This document shows positions 36,781 to 45,353 of a stretch of DNA of 64,000 nt, piece after piece (position 1 is the stretch's first letter; each line of letters begins with the position of its first letter). Under the pieces are notes generated by a model, which saw nothing but the letters and a program-made list of their open reading frames with translations, was not told the DNA's origin and ran no database searches. Source of the DNA: Sabulibacter ruber (GTDB lineage Bacteria; Bacteroidota; Bacteroidia; Cytophagales; Hymenobacteraceae); assembly GCF_017355955.1 (NCBI RefSeq), contig NZ_JAFFID010000001.1, positions 2,666,001-2,730,000 of the forward strand. Reading direction: 5' to 3'. A program made the position numbers and the translations under genes.

Positions 36781-36859
36781 TTCTACCTAATTAGCGGGAT
36801 TCTTCCTCCACTCCGGAGCACCTCACAGCAAAAGCTATTCTTTCTTTATCCTTTGAAGC

Positions 36860-37873
36860 ATGAGCACACTTGCATATCTTTTGAATAACCTACCTAAAAG
36901 CATGCTGGCTGCCGGGGTTGGCGCTCTCCTGGGAATGAGCTCCGCGGCAGCTAACCCTTTTACTCCCGCAGACACGGTGTTCAAGGCTACCAGCAATCCT
37001 ATTATCACGCATAAGTATACCGCAGACCCGGCTGCCCTGGTGTACAAAGACAAGGTTTATCTGTATGCCGGGCATGATGAGGCCCCTGCCAGACGGGAAG
37101 GCTACGTCATGAACGAATGGCTGGTATTTTCCTCCCCAGACCTGGTCACCTGGACAGAACACAAAGTACCGTTGCGGGCCAAAGACTTTGCCTGGGCCAA
37201 AGGTGAGGCATGGGCTTCTCACGTGGTGGAGCGGGATGGCAAATTTTATTGGTTTTCCACGGTAGAACACGCTACCATACCCGGCAAAGCCATTGGTGTG
37301 GCCGTGTCTGACAGCCCGACTGGTCCTTTCAAGGATGCCCTTGGGTCAGCACTCATCACCAACAACATGACCACCGATGTCTCCATTGGCTGGGATGACA
37401 TTGACCCTGCGGTGTTTATTGATGACAATGGCAAAGCATACATCTTCTGGGGAAACACCACGCTGCATTACGCCAAGCTCAAGAAGAACATGATTGAGCT
37501 GGATGGCCCCATCAAAACCATTAAACTGCCCCATTTCACGGAGGCACCCTGGGTGCACAAGCGCAATGGCAATTACTATTTATCTTATGCCTACCAGTTC
37601 CCGGAGAAAACCGCCTACGCCATGAGCAAGAGCATTGAAGGCCCCTGGGAATACAAAGGCATCCTGAACGAACTGGTCGGCAACTCCAACACCAATCACC
37701 AGGCCATCATTGATTTCAAAGGGAAAAGCTATTTTATCTACCATAACGGCGCTATTCAGCCTGAGGGTGGAAGCTTCCGGCGATCGGTTTGCATTGACAG
37801 ACTTGATTACAACAAAGACGGCACCATGAAGCGCGTGGTCATGACTTCTGAAGGGATTAAGCCCGTCAAATAA
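36860..37873 (+). CDS. GH43 glycosidase, probable alpha-L-arabinofuranosidase
   Basis: 337 aa. The hydrophobic N-terminus ending in SSAAANP suggests a signal peptide. Single-domain GH43 with catalytic acids in YTADPAALVY, DDIDPAVFID and FTEAPWVHKR; YLYAGHDEAP and YYLSYAYQFPEKT place it among the arabinofuranosidase/xylosidase-like subfamilies rather than endo-arabinanases. It likely trims side chains or short oligomers in the periplasm. It follows the GH51 gene by 198 bases with a strong terminator between, so it probably has its own promoter. Exact linkage cannot be told from sequence. Confidence 0.88.
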   Translation: MSTLAYLLNNLPKSMLAAGVGALLGMSSAAANPFTPADTVFKATSNPIITHKYTADPAALVYKDKVYLYAGHDEAPARREGYVMNEWLVFSSPDLVTWTEHKVPLRAKDFAWAKGEAWASHVVERDGKFYWFSTVEHATIPGKAIGVAVSDSPTGPFKDALGSALITNNMTTDVSIGWDDIDPAVFIDDNGKAYIFWGNTTLHYAKLKKNMIELDGPIKTIKLPHFTEAPWVHKRNGNYYLSYAYQFPEKTAYAMSKSIEGPWEYKGILNELVGNSNTNHQAIIDFKGKSYFIYHNGAIQPEGGSFRRSVCIDRLDYNKDGTMKRVVMTSEGIKPVK

Positions 37874-37931
37874 GCCCAAGCACCAGTAAACATAGATCCG
37901 TTTCTGACCTGATTTTCAGGAAAGGGCAAAA

Positions 37932-37966
37932 AAACAGCCTCGCAGGTATTATCTGCGAGGCTGTTT
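37932..37966. terminator. Bidirectional terminator between GH43 and the hydroxylase gene
   Basis: AAACAGCCTCGCAG (37932-37945) pairs perfectly with CTGCGAGGCTGTTT (37953-37966); A- and T-rich flanks serve both converging genes. Confidence 0.8.
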
Positions 37967-38000
37967 CATTTCAGAGGCTTTGGCATGATGCCCTGGATTG

Positions 38001-38801
38001 TCAGGGGGCATCTGCCATTTCCAAAGGCTTCTTTTCTTTTTTCTTACTTACCAGCTTGTTGAGCGTCTCCTCATATTTAGCGTGGGTGGTGCCCATCCAT
38101 TCGTCCCAGCACCGGAAGTACAGGCCGTAATTCCCTTTGAAGAACTTGTGGTGCATGTTATGGTTAGTGGAAGTGTTCAGCCATTTCCCCAGGCGGCTGT
38201 TGACCAACCATTGCGGATAAATCTCATACCCTAGATGGCCATACACATTGTACACGGTCATGAAAAACAGAAACAGTACAATGGCCAAGGGATGAATGGG
38301 AATGAGCATCGCCACCACAAAGATGATCCCTCCCTCCACAATCGCCTCCAATGGGCTGAAAGAGAAAGCCGCCCACGGTGAAGGATTCACTGATTTATGG
38401 TGCGTTAAGTGAAACAACTTAAAAAAGCGGGGATGGTGCATGAACCGATGGGTCCAGTAGAAATACGCATCATGGATCACCAGCGCCATTACCACACTCA
38501 GCCCAAAATACGCCAGGCCAAACTCTGAAATATCTGTATAAATTCTGGTATAAGGCTTCACCCAATTGGAGGAAAGCACCACTCCGTACAAGGCAAAAAC
38601 CAGGAAAGTGAAAAAGGAATACCCCACTTCCCGGGCATAGTCCTTCTGCTTAGGGAAAAGCGCCTGAATCTTCCGGCTGGCAAACCGCTGCGGCAAGAAG
38701 GTGTAGAAAATGAGGTACGCCGCTCCCGCAATAAACAAGTACCGGGCAGCCAAAACGGCATAGAAAAACCAAAACTGTGCATTCATCTGAGATTGCCCCA
38801 T
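38001..38801 (-). CDS. Sterol desaturase / fatty acid hydroxylase family membrane protein
   Basis: 266 aa with about four to five hydrophobic segments. The diiron histidine clusters are complete: HDAYFYWTHRFMHHP, FHLTHHKSVNP and NTSTNHNMHHKFFKGNYG. Family members hydroxylate or desaturate lipids or carotenoids using O2 at the cytoplasmic membrane; the exact lipid is unknown. The start could be Met1 or Met6 (38786). The last roughly 20 residues are Lys/Glu-rich. It is divergent from the PAS kinase and shares a symmetric promoter-like region with it, and converges with the arabinan locus. Confidence 0.9.
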   Translation of the reverse strand: MGQSQMNAQFWFFYAVLAARYLFIAGAAYLIFYTFLPQRFASRKIQALFPKQKDYAREVGYSFFTFLVFALYGVVLSSNWVKPYTRIYTDISEFGLAYFGLSVVMALVIHDAYFYWTHRFMHHPRFFKLFHLTHHKSVNPSPWAAFSFSPLEAIVEGGIIFVVAMLIPIHPLAIVLFLFFMTVYNVYGHLGYEIYPQWLVNSRLGKWLNTSTNHNMHHKFFKGNYGLYFRCWDEWMGTTHAKYEETLNKLVSKKKEKKPLEMADAP

Positions 38802-38949
38802 GAATATACCAAGTAAATTAAGATCAGTCAGTAACGGAACGTTTCTTCCCCTTAAATAAGTTTACCCCAAGTCTGTTTACCAGTGTCATGGAGTTTACAG
38901 CTTAAATTTTCTCCTGAAGAAAGAATTTATACTACTTATAACAATAATG

Positions 38950-38988
38950 ACAAAGTTAGTTTGTTGTACTTTATAAGTTTAACTTTGT
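38950..38988. promoter_or_regulatory. Symmetric promoter-like element between hydroxylase and PAS kinase
   Basis: ACAAAGTTA (38950-38958) and TAACTTTGT (38980-38988) are exact inverted copies. TAACTTTG is a perfect -7 box for plus-strand transcription of the kinase, with TTTG at 38960-38963 (16-base spacer). The mirrored copy could serve the minus-strand gene, though I see no matching -33 box there. Outer ACTTATAACAA / TTATAAGT repeats extend the symmetry to about 38934. Confidence 0.45.
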
Positions 38989-39118
38989 AGAATTATCAAA
39001 CAAGCTACAGTAACTCAAGAAGATCCCTCACTTCAACCAATAATTTACAGGAAACTTCGCCACAGACAAGTAAAAGATAAGTCCTACCCTTATCCTGTCT
39101 CTTTTCGCTTACTTACCC

Positions 39119-42085
39119 ATGCATATCCAGCGTATACTTTTTGGGGCTTTCCTTACTGCTTTTCTGAGCCTGGTATTTCTAACCACGCTTGCGTACCTGA
39201 ACCTAAAGGAAAACCATACCCGCAATGCCCAGGAGAAGATTTCCTTACAGGTTTTAAAGTCTGTTGAAGAACTGTATAACAACCTGCAGGACATGGAGCA
39301 GGGGGCTATCACCTATTCTGAAGACAAACAAACGAGTGCCTTACAGCAGTACACGCAGGCATTGGCGCTTTACCCCAAGCACCTGCAAAGCTTGCAACAG
39401 GCTCAGGTCACTGACCGCACCCAGATCAGCTACATCAATAAAGTATCACAACTGGCCCAGAACCTTGTACCAACGGCAGAAGAGCTTGTTTCCAGTACAA
39501 GAGAAAACTCCAGGGACACTGCTGCTATATCTACAAACAAGGCCAAACTGAGAAGCAGGCTAGATACCATCAAGACACTGGTGCATCTGGTGGAAGAAAA
39601 GGAAAGGGATAATCTTCACCTCACCGATGACACCTCTACAAACCAGTCAGAGGAGATGCTGGGCACCTTTGTGACCTTCTCTGGGTTTATGTTCATCTTC
39701 TTCCTGAGCACTTACTGGTTTATCTATAAAAACCTACAGAGCAGAAACAAGGCAGCCGCCATTCTTAAGGAAAAAGAACAACTCTACTCCAACCTGTTCT
39801 ACAAAAGCCCCATTATGCTGGCTATAGTGGATGTTCCATCGGGCAGAGTCCTGGACACCAATGAACATGCCCTGAACTTCTTTGGACACACGCGGGACCA
39901 AGTCATTGGCAGCACCGCCGAAGACTTAGAAATGTTTCTTGATCCTACCGCCAGGGAGCGCATGATGGAACAGGCAGCCCAGGAAAAGATGGTGAGGGGG
40001 TTTGAGACGCAGGTTAGAAGCGCCAAGGGCATCAAGCATGTTGCCTATAACATTGACAAGGTTCTTCTGAACGGTTCTGAATGCCTGCTATTGGCGTTTG
40101 AAGACATCACCCAACGTAAACTGGCAGAGAAAAAACTGAGAGAAAGCGAGGCTCTGTTTTCAACCATTTTCTACAAGAGCCCCATCATGAAGTCCATCTC
40201 AGAGGCCAACACGGGCATCTTCCTGGACGTGAATGAAAACTGCACCCGGTTCTTTGGTTACACGAAAGAAGAAGTCATTGGCAAAACCAGCACTGAGCTG
40301 AACCTATGGAAGAGCCCGGAAGCACGTGCCACCCTTATCAAAGACCTGCAAAACCAGGGAACCGTTAGATCTTTTGAAATAGAAGCCAGAACCGTAACCG
40401 GCGAGATACGCCACATTTCCGTTCATGCCGAGTTGGTGAACCTGGACGGACAAGAGCGCCTGGTGGCTGCCTTTATAGATATCACCGAGAAAAAGAAAGC
40501 CGACGAACTGATCAAAAGCCTCAACCTCTCACTGGAGAAAAGCGTGGCCGAAAGAATCAAGGAGATCTCTGACTACAAGTATGCCCTGGACCAATCCTCC
40601 ATTGTGGCCATCACAGACAAAGAGGGCTACATCATCTATGCCAACGATAACTTCTGCACTATCTCTGAATACAGCAAGGAAGAGCTCATAGGCCAAAACT
40701 ACCGCATCACCCGGCCAGACTTCCATTCAGAAGCATTCTTCCATGAGATATGGCAAACCGTCTCCAGAGGAAAAATCTGGAAAGGCGAAATCAAGAGTAA
40801 AGCAAAAAGCGGCACTTACTACTGGACCGAAACCACCATTGTCCCTATTCTGGACGAGGCCGGAACGCCTTACCAGTTCCTGGTGATCAGGTGGGATATC
40901 ACTGCCAAGAAAGACAGCCAGGAAGCCTTGTTGCTTGCCGTGGAAAAACTGGAAAAAAGCGAAGCCCGCCTCAAAGAGGCCCAAACCTTGTCACACCTGG
41001 GCAGCTGGGAATTCAACCTGGAAGACCAGACCGATGTCTGGTCTGATGAAATTTACCGCATTTTAGGCACCACCCCATCAGAGACCAAGGCCTGTCTTGA
41101 CCAGTTCCTGAAGTTTGTACACCCAGAAGACGCCGCCCGGGTGAAAGGGATTTTAACAGAGTCGCCGCGGGTGGCCGGCAAATCCTATAAATTCAATTAC
41201 CGCATCATCCGCCAAGACGGTACCCTCAGATACCTCTACAATGAGTTCAAGGTAAAGCTTGACCAGGATGGAAAGCCTTACCAGCTTACCGGCATCACCC
41301 ATGATGTCACCAAAGAACGCCTGGCTCAACTGGAGAATGAGCGCATCACATCTGATTTGCTGCAACGCAACAAAGACCTGGAGCAGTTCGCTTACATTGT
41401 TTCCCATAATCTGCGTGCCCCGGTGGCCAACATCATGGGCCTCTCCCACCTGATTCGTACTCTCACGCCAGACACCCCCACCTACCAGAAATCGCTGGAA
41501 GGTCTGGAAACCTCAGTGGAGAAACTGGACAATGTTATCAAAGACCTGAGCAATGTGCTGCAGATCAGGCAGGAGGTTAATGAAAAGAAAGAGATCATTG
41601 ACCTGGAGCAACTGGTGGAAGACATCAAATCCATGACCGCCAGCCAACTCTCCAGGGAAGATGTCTCCATCCTGACAGATTTCTCTGATCTGAGGCACAT
41701 GTACACCATCAAGAGTTACCTGCACAGCATTTTCTCTAACCTGATCTCAAACAGCATCAAATACCGGCAGCCTTCCCAGAGAGCCATCATCCGGATTTCA
41801 GCTGCAAGAAGAGACGGAAGAATCACTATTTCTTTCCAGGACAACGGCTTGGGCATTGACCTGGACCAGCATAAACAGAAGGTATTTGGGCTGTACAAGC
41901 GCTTCCATTTCCATACCGATGGCAAAGGCATGGGCCTGTTCATGGTGAAAACTCAGGTAGAAACCTTAGGCGGCAAGATTGATATTCAGAGCGCAGTAAA
42001 CCAAGGCACTCAGTTCATCATTGAGTTTGAAGACCAGCAGTCAGTCCCAAGTCTGCTCCCAGAAATGGCAGAGAACGAAAGGTAA
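39119..42085 (+). CDS. Multi-PAS sensor histidine kinase with CHASE3-like sensor
   Basis: 988 aa. One transmembrane helix at about 5-27 and a second near 178-198 bracket a helical extracytoplasmic sensor of CHASE3 type. Four PAS modules follow (about 215-335, 340-455, 480-600, 615-740; LFYKSPIM recurs at the start of the first two). The dimerisation/phospho-acceptor helix is EQFAYIVSHNLRAPVANIMG, and the ATPase has N (NLISNSIKYRQ), G1 (DNGLGID) and G2 (GKGMGLFMVKT) boxes. It has no receiver or DNA-binding domain and no adjacent response regulator, so it is an orphan kinase with an unknown partner. The signal is unknown. It is not a hybrid PUL sensor. Confidence 0.93.
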   Translation: MHIQRILFGAFLTAFLSLVFLTTLAYLNLKENHTRNAQEKISLQVLKSVEELYNNLQDMEQGAITYSEDKQTSALQQYTQALALYPKHLQSLQQAQVTDRTQISYINKVSQLAQNLVPTAEELVSSTRENSRDTAAISTNKAKLRSRLDTIKTLVHLVEEKERDNLHLTDDTSTNQSEEMLGTFVTFSGFMFIFFLSTYWFIYKNLQSRNKAAAILKEKEQLYSNLFYKSPIMLAIVDVPSGRVLDTNEHALNFFGHTRDQVIGSTAEDLEMFLDPTARERMMEQAAQEKMVRGFETQVRSAKGIKHVAYNIDKVLLNGSECLLLAFEDITQRKLAEKKLRESEALFSTIFYKSPIMKSISEANTGIFLDVNENCTRFFGYTKEEVIGKTSTELNLWKSPEARATLIKDLQNQGTVRSFEIEARTVTGEIRHISVHAELVNLDGQERLVAAFIDITEKKKADELIKSLNLSLEKSVAERIKEISDYKYALDQSSIVAITDKEGYIIYANDNFCTISEYSKEELIGQNYRITRPDFHSEAFFHEIWQTVSRGKIWKGEIKSKAKSGTYYWTETTIVPILDEAGTPYQFLVIRWDITAKKDSQEALLLAVEKLEKSEARLKEAQTLSHLGSWEFNLEDQTDVWSDEIYRILGTTPSETKACLDQFLKFVHPEDAARVKGILTESPRVAGKSYKFNYRIIRQDGTLRYLYNEFKVKLDQDGKPYQLTGITHDVTKERLAQLENERITSDLLQRNKDLEQFAYIVSHNLRAPVANIMGLSHLIRTLTPDTPTYQKSLEGLETSVEKLDNVIKDLSNVLQIRQEVNEKKEIIDLEQLVEDIKSMTASQLSREDVSILTDFSDLRHMYTIKSYLHSIFSNLISNSIKYRQPSQRAIIRISAARRDGRITISFQDNGLGIDLDQHKQKVFGLYKRFHFHTDGKGMGLFMVKTQVETLGGKIDIQSAVNQGTQFIIEFEDQQSVPSLLPEMAENER

Positions 42086-42262
42086 ACAGGCCTTCCGCGG
42101 CAATCACCTTGCCCTTGCCTCTTGGCTCAGGATATAAATTCAACCACGAGGGGCAACTACCTAAAAACAGGCCTCTGCTACAAAACAGCGTTGGTGTTTC
42201 CAGCCCATTGTAGCTAAAACACACTGGAAACAGGACTCACTGCTTCAAGGTATCTTATGCCA

Positions 42263-43255
42263 TCAGACAGGCACAGGCATTGACACTTTCCTGCTGCCGC
42301 TGAATTTTTCACGGTAAGCCTTGGGTGGTAAACCGGTGCTCTTTTTGAACAACTGCCTGAAAGCTTTCAAATCATTATACCCGGCCTGCAGCATGACATC
42401 CAGAATAGGCTGATCGGTCTGCTCCAGCAGCTTTTTAGCGGCTTCCATTCGCACTTTCTGCAGATAGGCAATGGGTGTGATGCCCGTAACTTGCTTGAAC
42501 CGGCGAACGATGTTGCGGCGGCTGGCTGGAATCTCTTCCATAATCTCCTCCAGTGAACCCAAACGGCTGTAATCAGACTCTATGAGCTTCTGGGCCTTGG
42601 CTACCAATGCGTCACCATGGTTCTGGCTGGGGCTGAACGTGTCAAAGCAGGCTTGCTGGGTGCGGTCCATGTCAATGGCGAAGTACTTGGCTATTTGTAC
42701 CGCCATTTCCTGTCCGCAATGAAGCTGGATAAGCCGCAGCATGAGATGAAAGCTGCTGGTGGCTCCGCCACTGGTGAACACGCCATTGTCTTGTGTCACC
42801 ACGGCTTCAGGCTGCACCTGCACCTGGGGGAAGCAGGAAGCCAGGGTAGTGGTGGCCCGGATGTGCGTGGTAGCCTTTTTACCGTCTAATAACCCGGATG
42901 CCGCCAGCAGGAAAGCCCCTGTGCAGAAACTGGCTATTTCTGCCCCCATAGAACGCTGCCGTTGCAGCCAGGGCAGAAAACGGGCATTGCTTTGCACCGC
43001 CTGCAGAATATTCTCTGACGCAAACGCAGGCACAAGAACCAAGTCCTGCGGCGGCGTTTGAGCAATAGGCTGGGGAGTATACTTCTCAAAACCCTCACCA
43101 CTTACTTCTTCGCCATCGCACAGCAACGTAATCCGGAAAACCGGAGGTTGCCCCGATGCCTTACGCAGTTCATTGACGGTTTCAAACACATCCAGAATAG
43201 CCGCCAGACTCAGCAGCCGGTATTGGTGGGTCAGGATAACTCCAAGCTGTACCAT
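42263..43255 (-). CDS. GlxA-type transcriptional regulator (DJ-1/PfpI + AraC HTH)
   Basis: 330 aa. The N-terminal class I glutamine-amidotransferase-like (DJ-1/PfpI) domain, about 1-195, has the elbow SFCTGAFLLAASGLLDG with a cysteine at the nucleophile position and GVFTSGGATSSFHL. The C-terminal AraC/XylS double HTH, about 215-315, ends with the typical LKAFRQLFKKSTGLPPKAYREKF. It lacks the sugar-binding domain of arabinose AraC, so it is unrelated to arabinose control despite the nearby locus. Ligand unknown. It is divergent from the VOC-protein gene across 550 bases, which is a possible target. Confidence 0.93.
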   Translation of the reverse strand: MVQLGVILTHQYRLLSLAAILDVFETVNELRKASGQPPVFRITLLCDGEEVSGEGFEKYTPQPIAQTPPQDLVLVPAFASENILQAVQSNARFLPWLQRQRSMGAEIASFCTGAFLLAASGLLDGKKATTHIRATTTLASCFPQVQVQPEAVVTQDNGVFTSGGATSSFHLMLRLIQLHCGQEMAVQIAKYFAIDMDRTQQACFDTFSPSQNHGDALVAKAQKLIESDYSRLGSLEEIMEEIPASRRNIVRRFKQVTGITPIAYLQKVRMEAAKKLLEQTDQPILDVMLQAGYNDLKAFRQLFKKSTGLPPKAYREKFSGSRKVSMPVPV

Positions 43256-43443
43256 ATTCTTCCGGTTTAATGGTGAGTTTATTTTTGTCTCAAATACCCC
43301 TCTTCATTGACGCGCCAAGCTCCCCTCTTTTATTGCCAAACATTTTAGCTTTGTGACACTCTCATTAGCAATTGCCAAGTTAGCAAAAGCTTGTAAAAAT
43401 CAGAGAGTCAACCAGAAATAATTTTTCGGGCAGAGCATTCCTG

Positions 43444-43485
43444 GTTGTTTTCTGCCCTTTTTACCCAAAGCAGGCCAAAAACAAC
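43444..43485. repeat. Imperfect copy of the dispersed palindrome
   Basis: GTTGTTTTCTGCCC...GCAGGCCAAAAACAAC. A second decayed copy (CGTTTTAGGGTC...ACAGCCCCGAAACA) lies at 43603-43640. The 43256-43805 gap otherwise shows no gene. Confidence 0.5.
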
Positions 43486-43805
43486 ATTCAGGAAACCTAT
43501 CAATACAACTGCTATCCTTATGAAGCTTAATCAACACCACAATTTTCAAAGCAACTTCAAAACTGCCATGAACTGGCCAAAAACCACTTTTCTGGAAGGC
43601 TACGTTTTAGGGTCTTTTTGAGAAAAACAGCCCCGAAACACCGCTGACGCATCTTTGACCTAATGATCTATTCGCCAAAAAGTCGGGCCTCTTGCTCAGG
43701 GCACGAAGGCGAACGTCGGTTTGGCGTTGAATCTTCTAAGGACAAAGCAAACATCTCTTTTGATTTTATTTTAACCAGTTCTCTCTTAAAGCAGCAAGTA
43801 ATCTT

Positions 43806-44198
43806 ATGAACATCAAAATAAACACCATCACCCTTGCATCAAGCAACCTGAAAAGATCTTTGAGTTTTTACAGCTCTGTGCTAGGCCTCACCAGCAAGGG
43901 CATTCTCTTTGACTTCTCAGACCAACTCCTCTTCGAAGGCGCAAACGGCGTTTCGCTGGCGTTCTCCCTTAGGGAAGAAACCGTACCCAACCACCTTGCT
44001 TCTCCCCCCAACGCTTCTGAGTGTATTCTTACCCACACTACTGAAAGCAAAACCGAGGTCACCAGGCTCCTCCAGCGAGCCGAGGCTGCCGGGGCAGAGG
44101 TGATTAATGCCGGACAAGAGGAACCATGGGGCTTTGTTGGCCTTTTCCAAGACCCCGACGGGCACTCCTGGGAAATCATTTACCCCTTCCATGAATAA
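43806..44198 (+). CDS. VOC superfamily (glyoxalase/bleomycin-resistance-like) protein
   Basis: 130 aa, one pair of beta-alpha-beta-beta-beta modules. Start motif ITLASSNLKRSLSFYSSVLGL and end motif GFVGLFQDPDGHSWEIIYP are standard for the fold; the C-terminal Glu is a possible metal ligand, whereas the N-terminal ligand position is not a clear His, so metal binding is uncertain. Cytoplasmic. The reaction (isomerase, dioxygenase or ligand sequestration) cannot be told. It is divergent from the GlxA-type regulator, which may control it. Confidence 0.88.
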   Translation: MNIKINTITLASSNLKRSLSFYSSVLGLTSKGILFDFSDQLLFEGANGVSLAFSLREETVPNHLASPPNASECILTHTTESKTEVTRLLQRAEAAGAEVINAGQEEPWGFVGLFQDPDGHSWEIIYPFHE

Positions 44199-44451
44199 GG
44201 ACTTCCTTAATTCTTTCTGCCATTTACAGAGGCCTACCGAATAACTGGAATTCAAACGAGAATTTCTCTGCGCATGAATCCATTATCTTTTACCAGTATT
44301 TATTATAACTTTATAGATCAACCTCTGGTAAGGAAACCTATAAAACAGGTAGTAGCCAAAATAGGAGCGAGTATAGTTTAGCTTCAAGCCAGGCAGAATA
44401 CCGCGGCTTCTGGAACGGCTCTCCAGGCCTACTATCGGGTAAGATTTTAAT

Positions 44452-45309
44452 ATGAAAATCAACGTGTGCCTTTACTTTATCTTAGTTCTCCAGGTCTGGT
44501 TAAGCAGTTGCAGCAAACTGGAAGACAACCTCACAGAAGAGATTGCTGACCCTGAGCCGATGAAGATTGCGGTTACTCCCATGATCCAGGAAACATCAGG
44601 CATGGCCGACAGCAAATCATATTCGGGTTACATCTGGGTACACGAAGACAGCGGGAACCCAACTCAACTGTTCCTGCTTGAACACAGCGGCAGGGTTTTC
44701 AGAACTATTTTCATAGAAGGGGTCAAAAACAGGGACTGGGAAGACATGGCATTGGTGGGCGATCAACTTTACTTAGCTGATATTGGCGACAACAGCAAAA
44801 CAGTCCAGGAATACACCATCTACCAGTTCAAAGAGCCTTCCCCTTCCACCGACACGGTCAAGAACATCACCCCCATTCGCTTCAGATATCCTGACGGGTC
44901 ACATGATGCCGAAGCTTTCCTGGTTGATCCCAAAACCAAGGACATTCTCCTCTTGACCAAACAAGACTCCCTGTCTGCTATCTATAAACTATCTTACCCG
45001 TATTCTACCACGTCCACCAATGTTGCTGAGTTGGTTGGGAATCTCCCTTATCCGTTTGTGGTAAGCGCCGCCATCTCCCGGGATGGGAAAGAAGCCATCG
45101 TGAAAACGTACTCTGCCTTGTACCATTATCGGCAGAAGACAAATGAACCGCTTGCAGAATTCCTTCTGAAGGATTTCAAAACCTTGCCCTACCGGATTGA
45201 ACCGCAAGGAGAAGCCGTCACCTTTGCCGCGGCAGACTCGGGATACTTCACTTTAAGCGAGAAAGGCATGGCGGCGGCAGTGAGCCTCTATTTCTATAAG
45301 TGGGAATAA
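44452..45309 (+). CDS. Lipoprotein with predicted beta-propeller, unknown function
   Basis: 285 aa. The signal peptide ends in a lipobox (WLSSCSK), so it is a lipoprotein. The body repeats short blades of the kind GYIWVHEDSGNP, DWEDMALVGDQLYLADIGDN, DAEAFLVDPKTKDILLLTK and YRIEPQGEAVTF. The pattern resembles esterase-like-phytase / SdiA-regulated propeller proteins common in Bacteroidota. No catalytic residues can be assigned. Monocistronic, convergent with the YfcC-type permease gene, 253 bases after the VOC gene. Confidence 0.75.
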   Translation: MKINVCLYFILVLQVWLSSCSKLEDNLTEEIADPEPMKIAVTPMIQETSGMADSKSYSGYIWVHEDSGNPTQLFLLEHSGRVFRTIFIEGVKNRDWEDMALVGDQLYLADIGDNSKTVQEYTIYQFKEPSPSTDTVKNITPIRFRYPDGSHDAEAFLVDPKTKDILLLTKQDSLSAIYKLSYPYSTTSTNVAELVGNLPYPFVVSAAISRDGKEAIVKTYSALYHYRQKTNEPLAEFLLKDFKTLPYRIEPQGEAVTFAAADSGYFTLSEKGMAAAVSLYFYKWE

Positions 45310-45353
45310 TTAGTAACTACAAAGGCAGGGTGCTTAGCGCGGGAGCCAAGTTT

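Noticed and set aside
39119..42085. PAS kinase as a hybrid two-component PUL regulator
   Set aside because: No receiver, no AraC HTH and no large periplasmic propeller; it is a plain sensor kinase.
42263..43255. AraC-type regulator as the arabinose regulator
   Set aside because: It has a DJ-1/PfpI domain (GlxA type) instead of an arabinose-binding cupin, and is 5 kb outside the locus; the NUDIX AraR-like protein is the better candidate.
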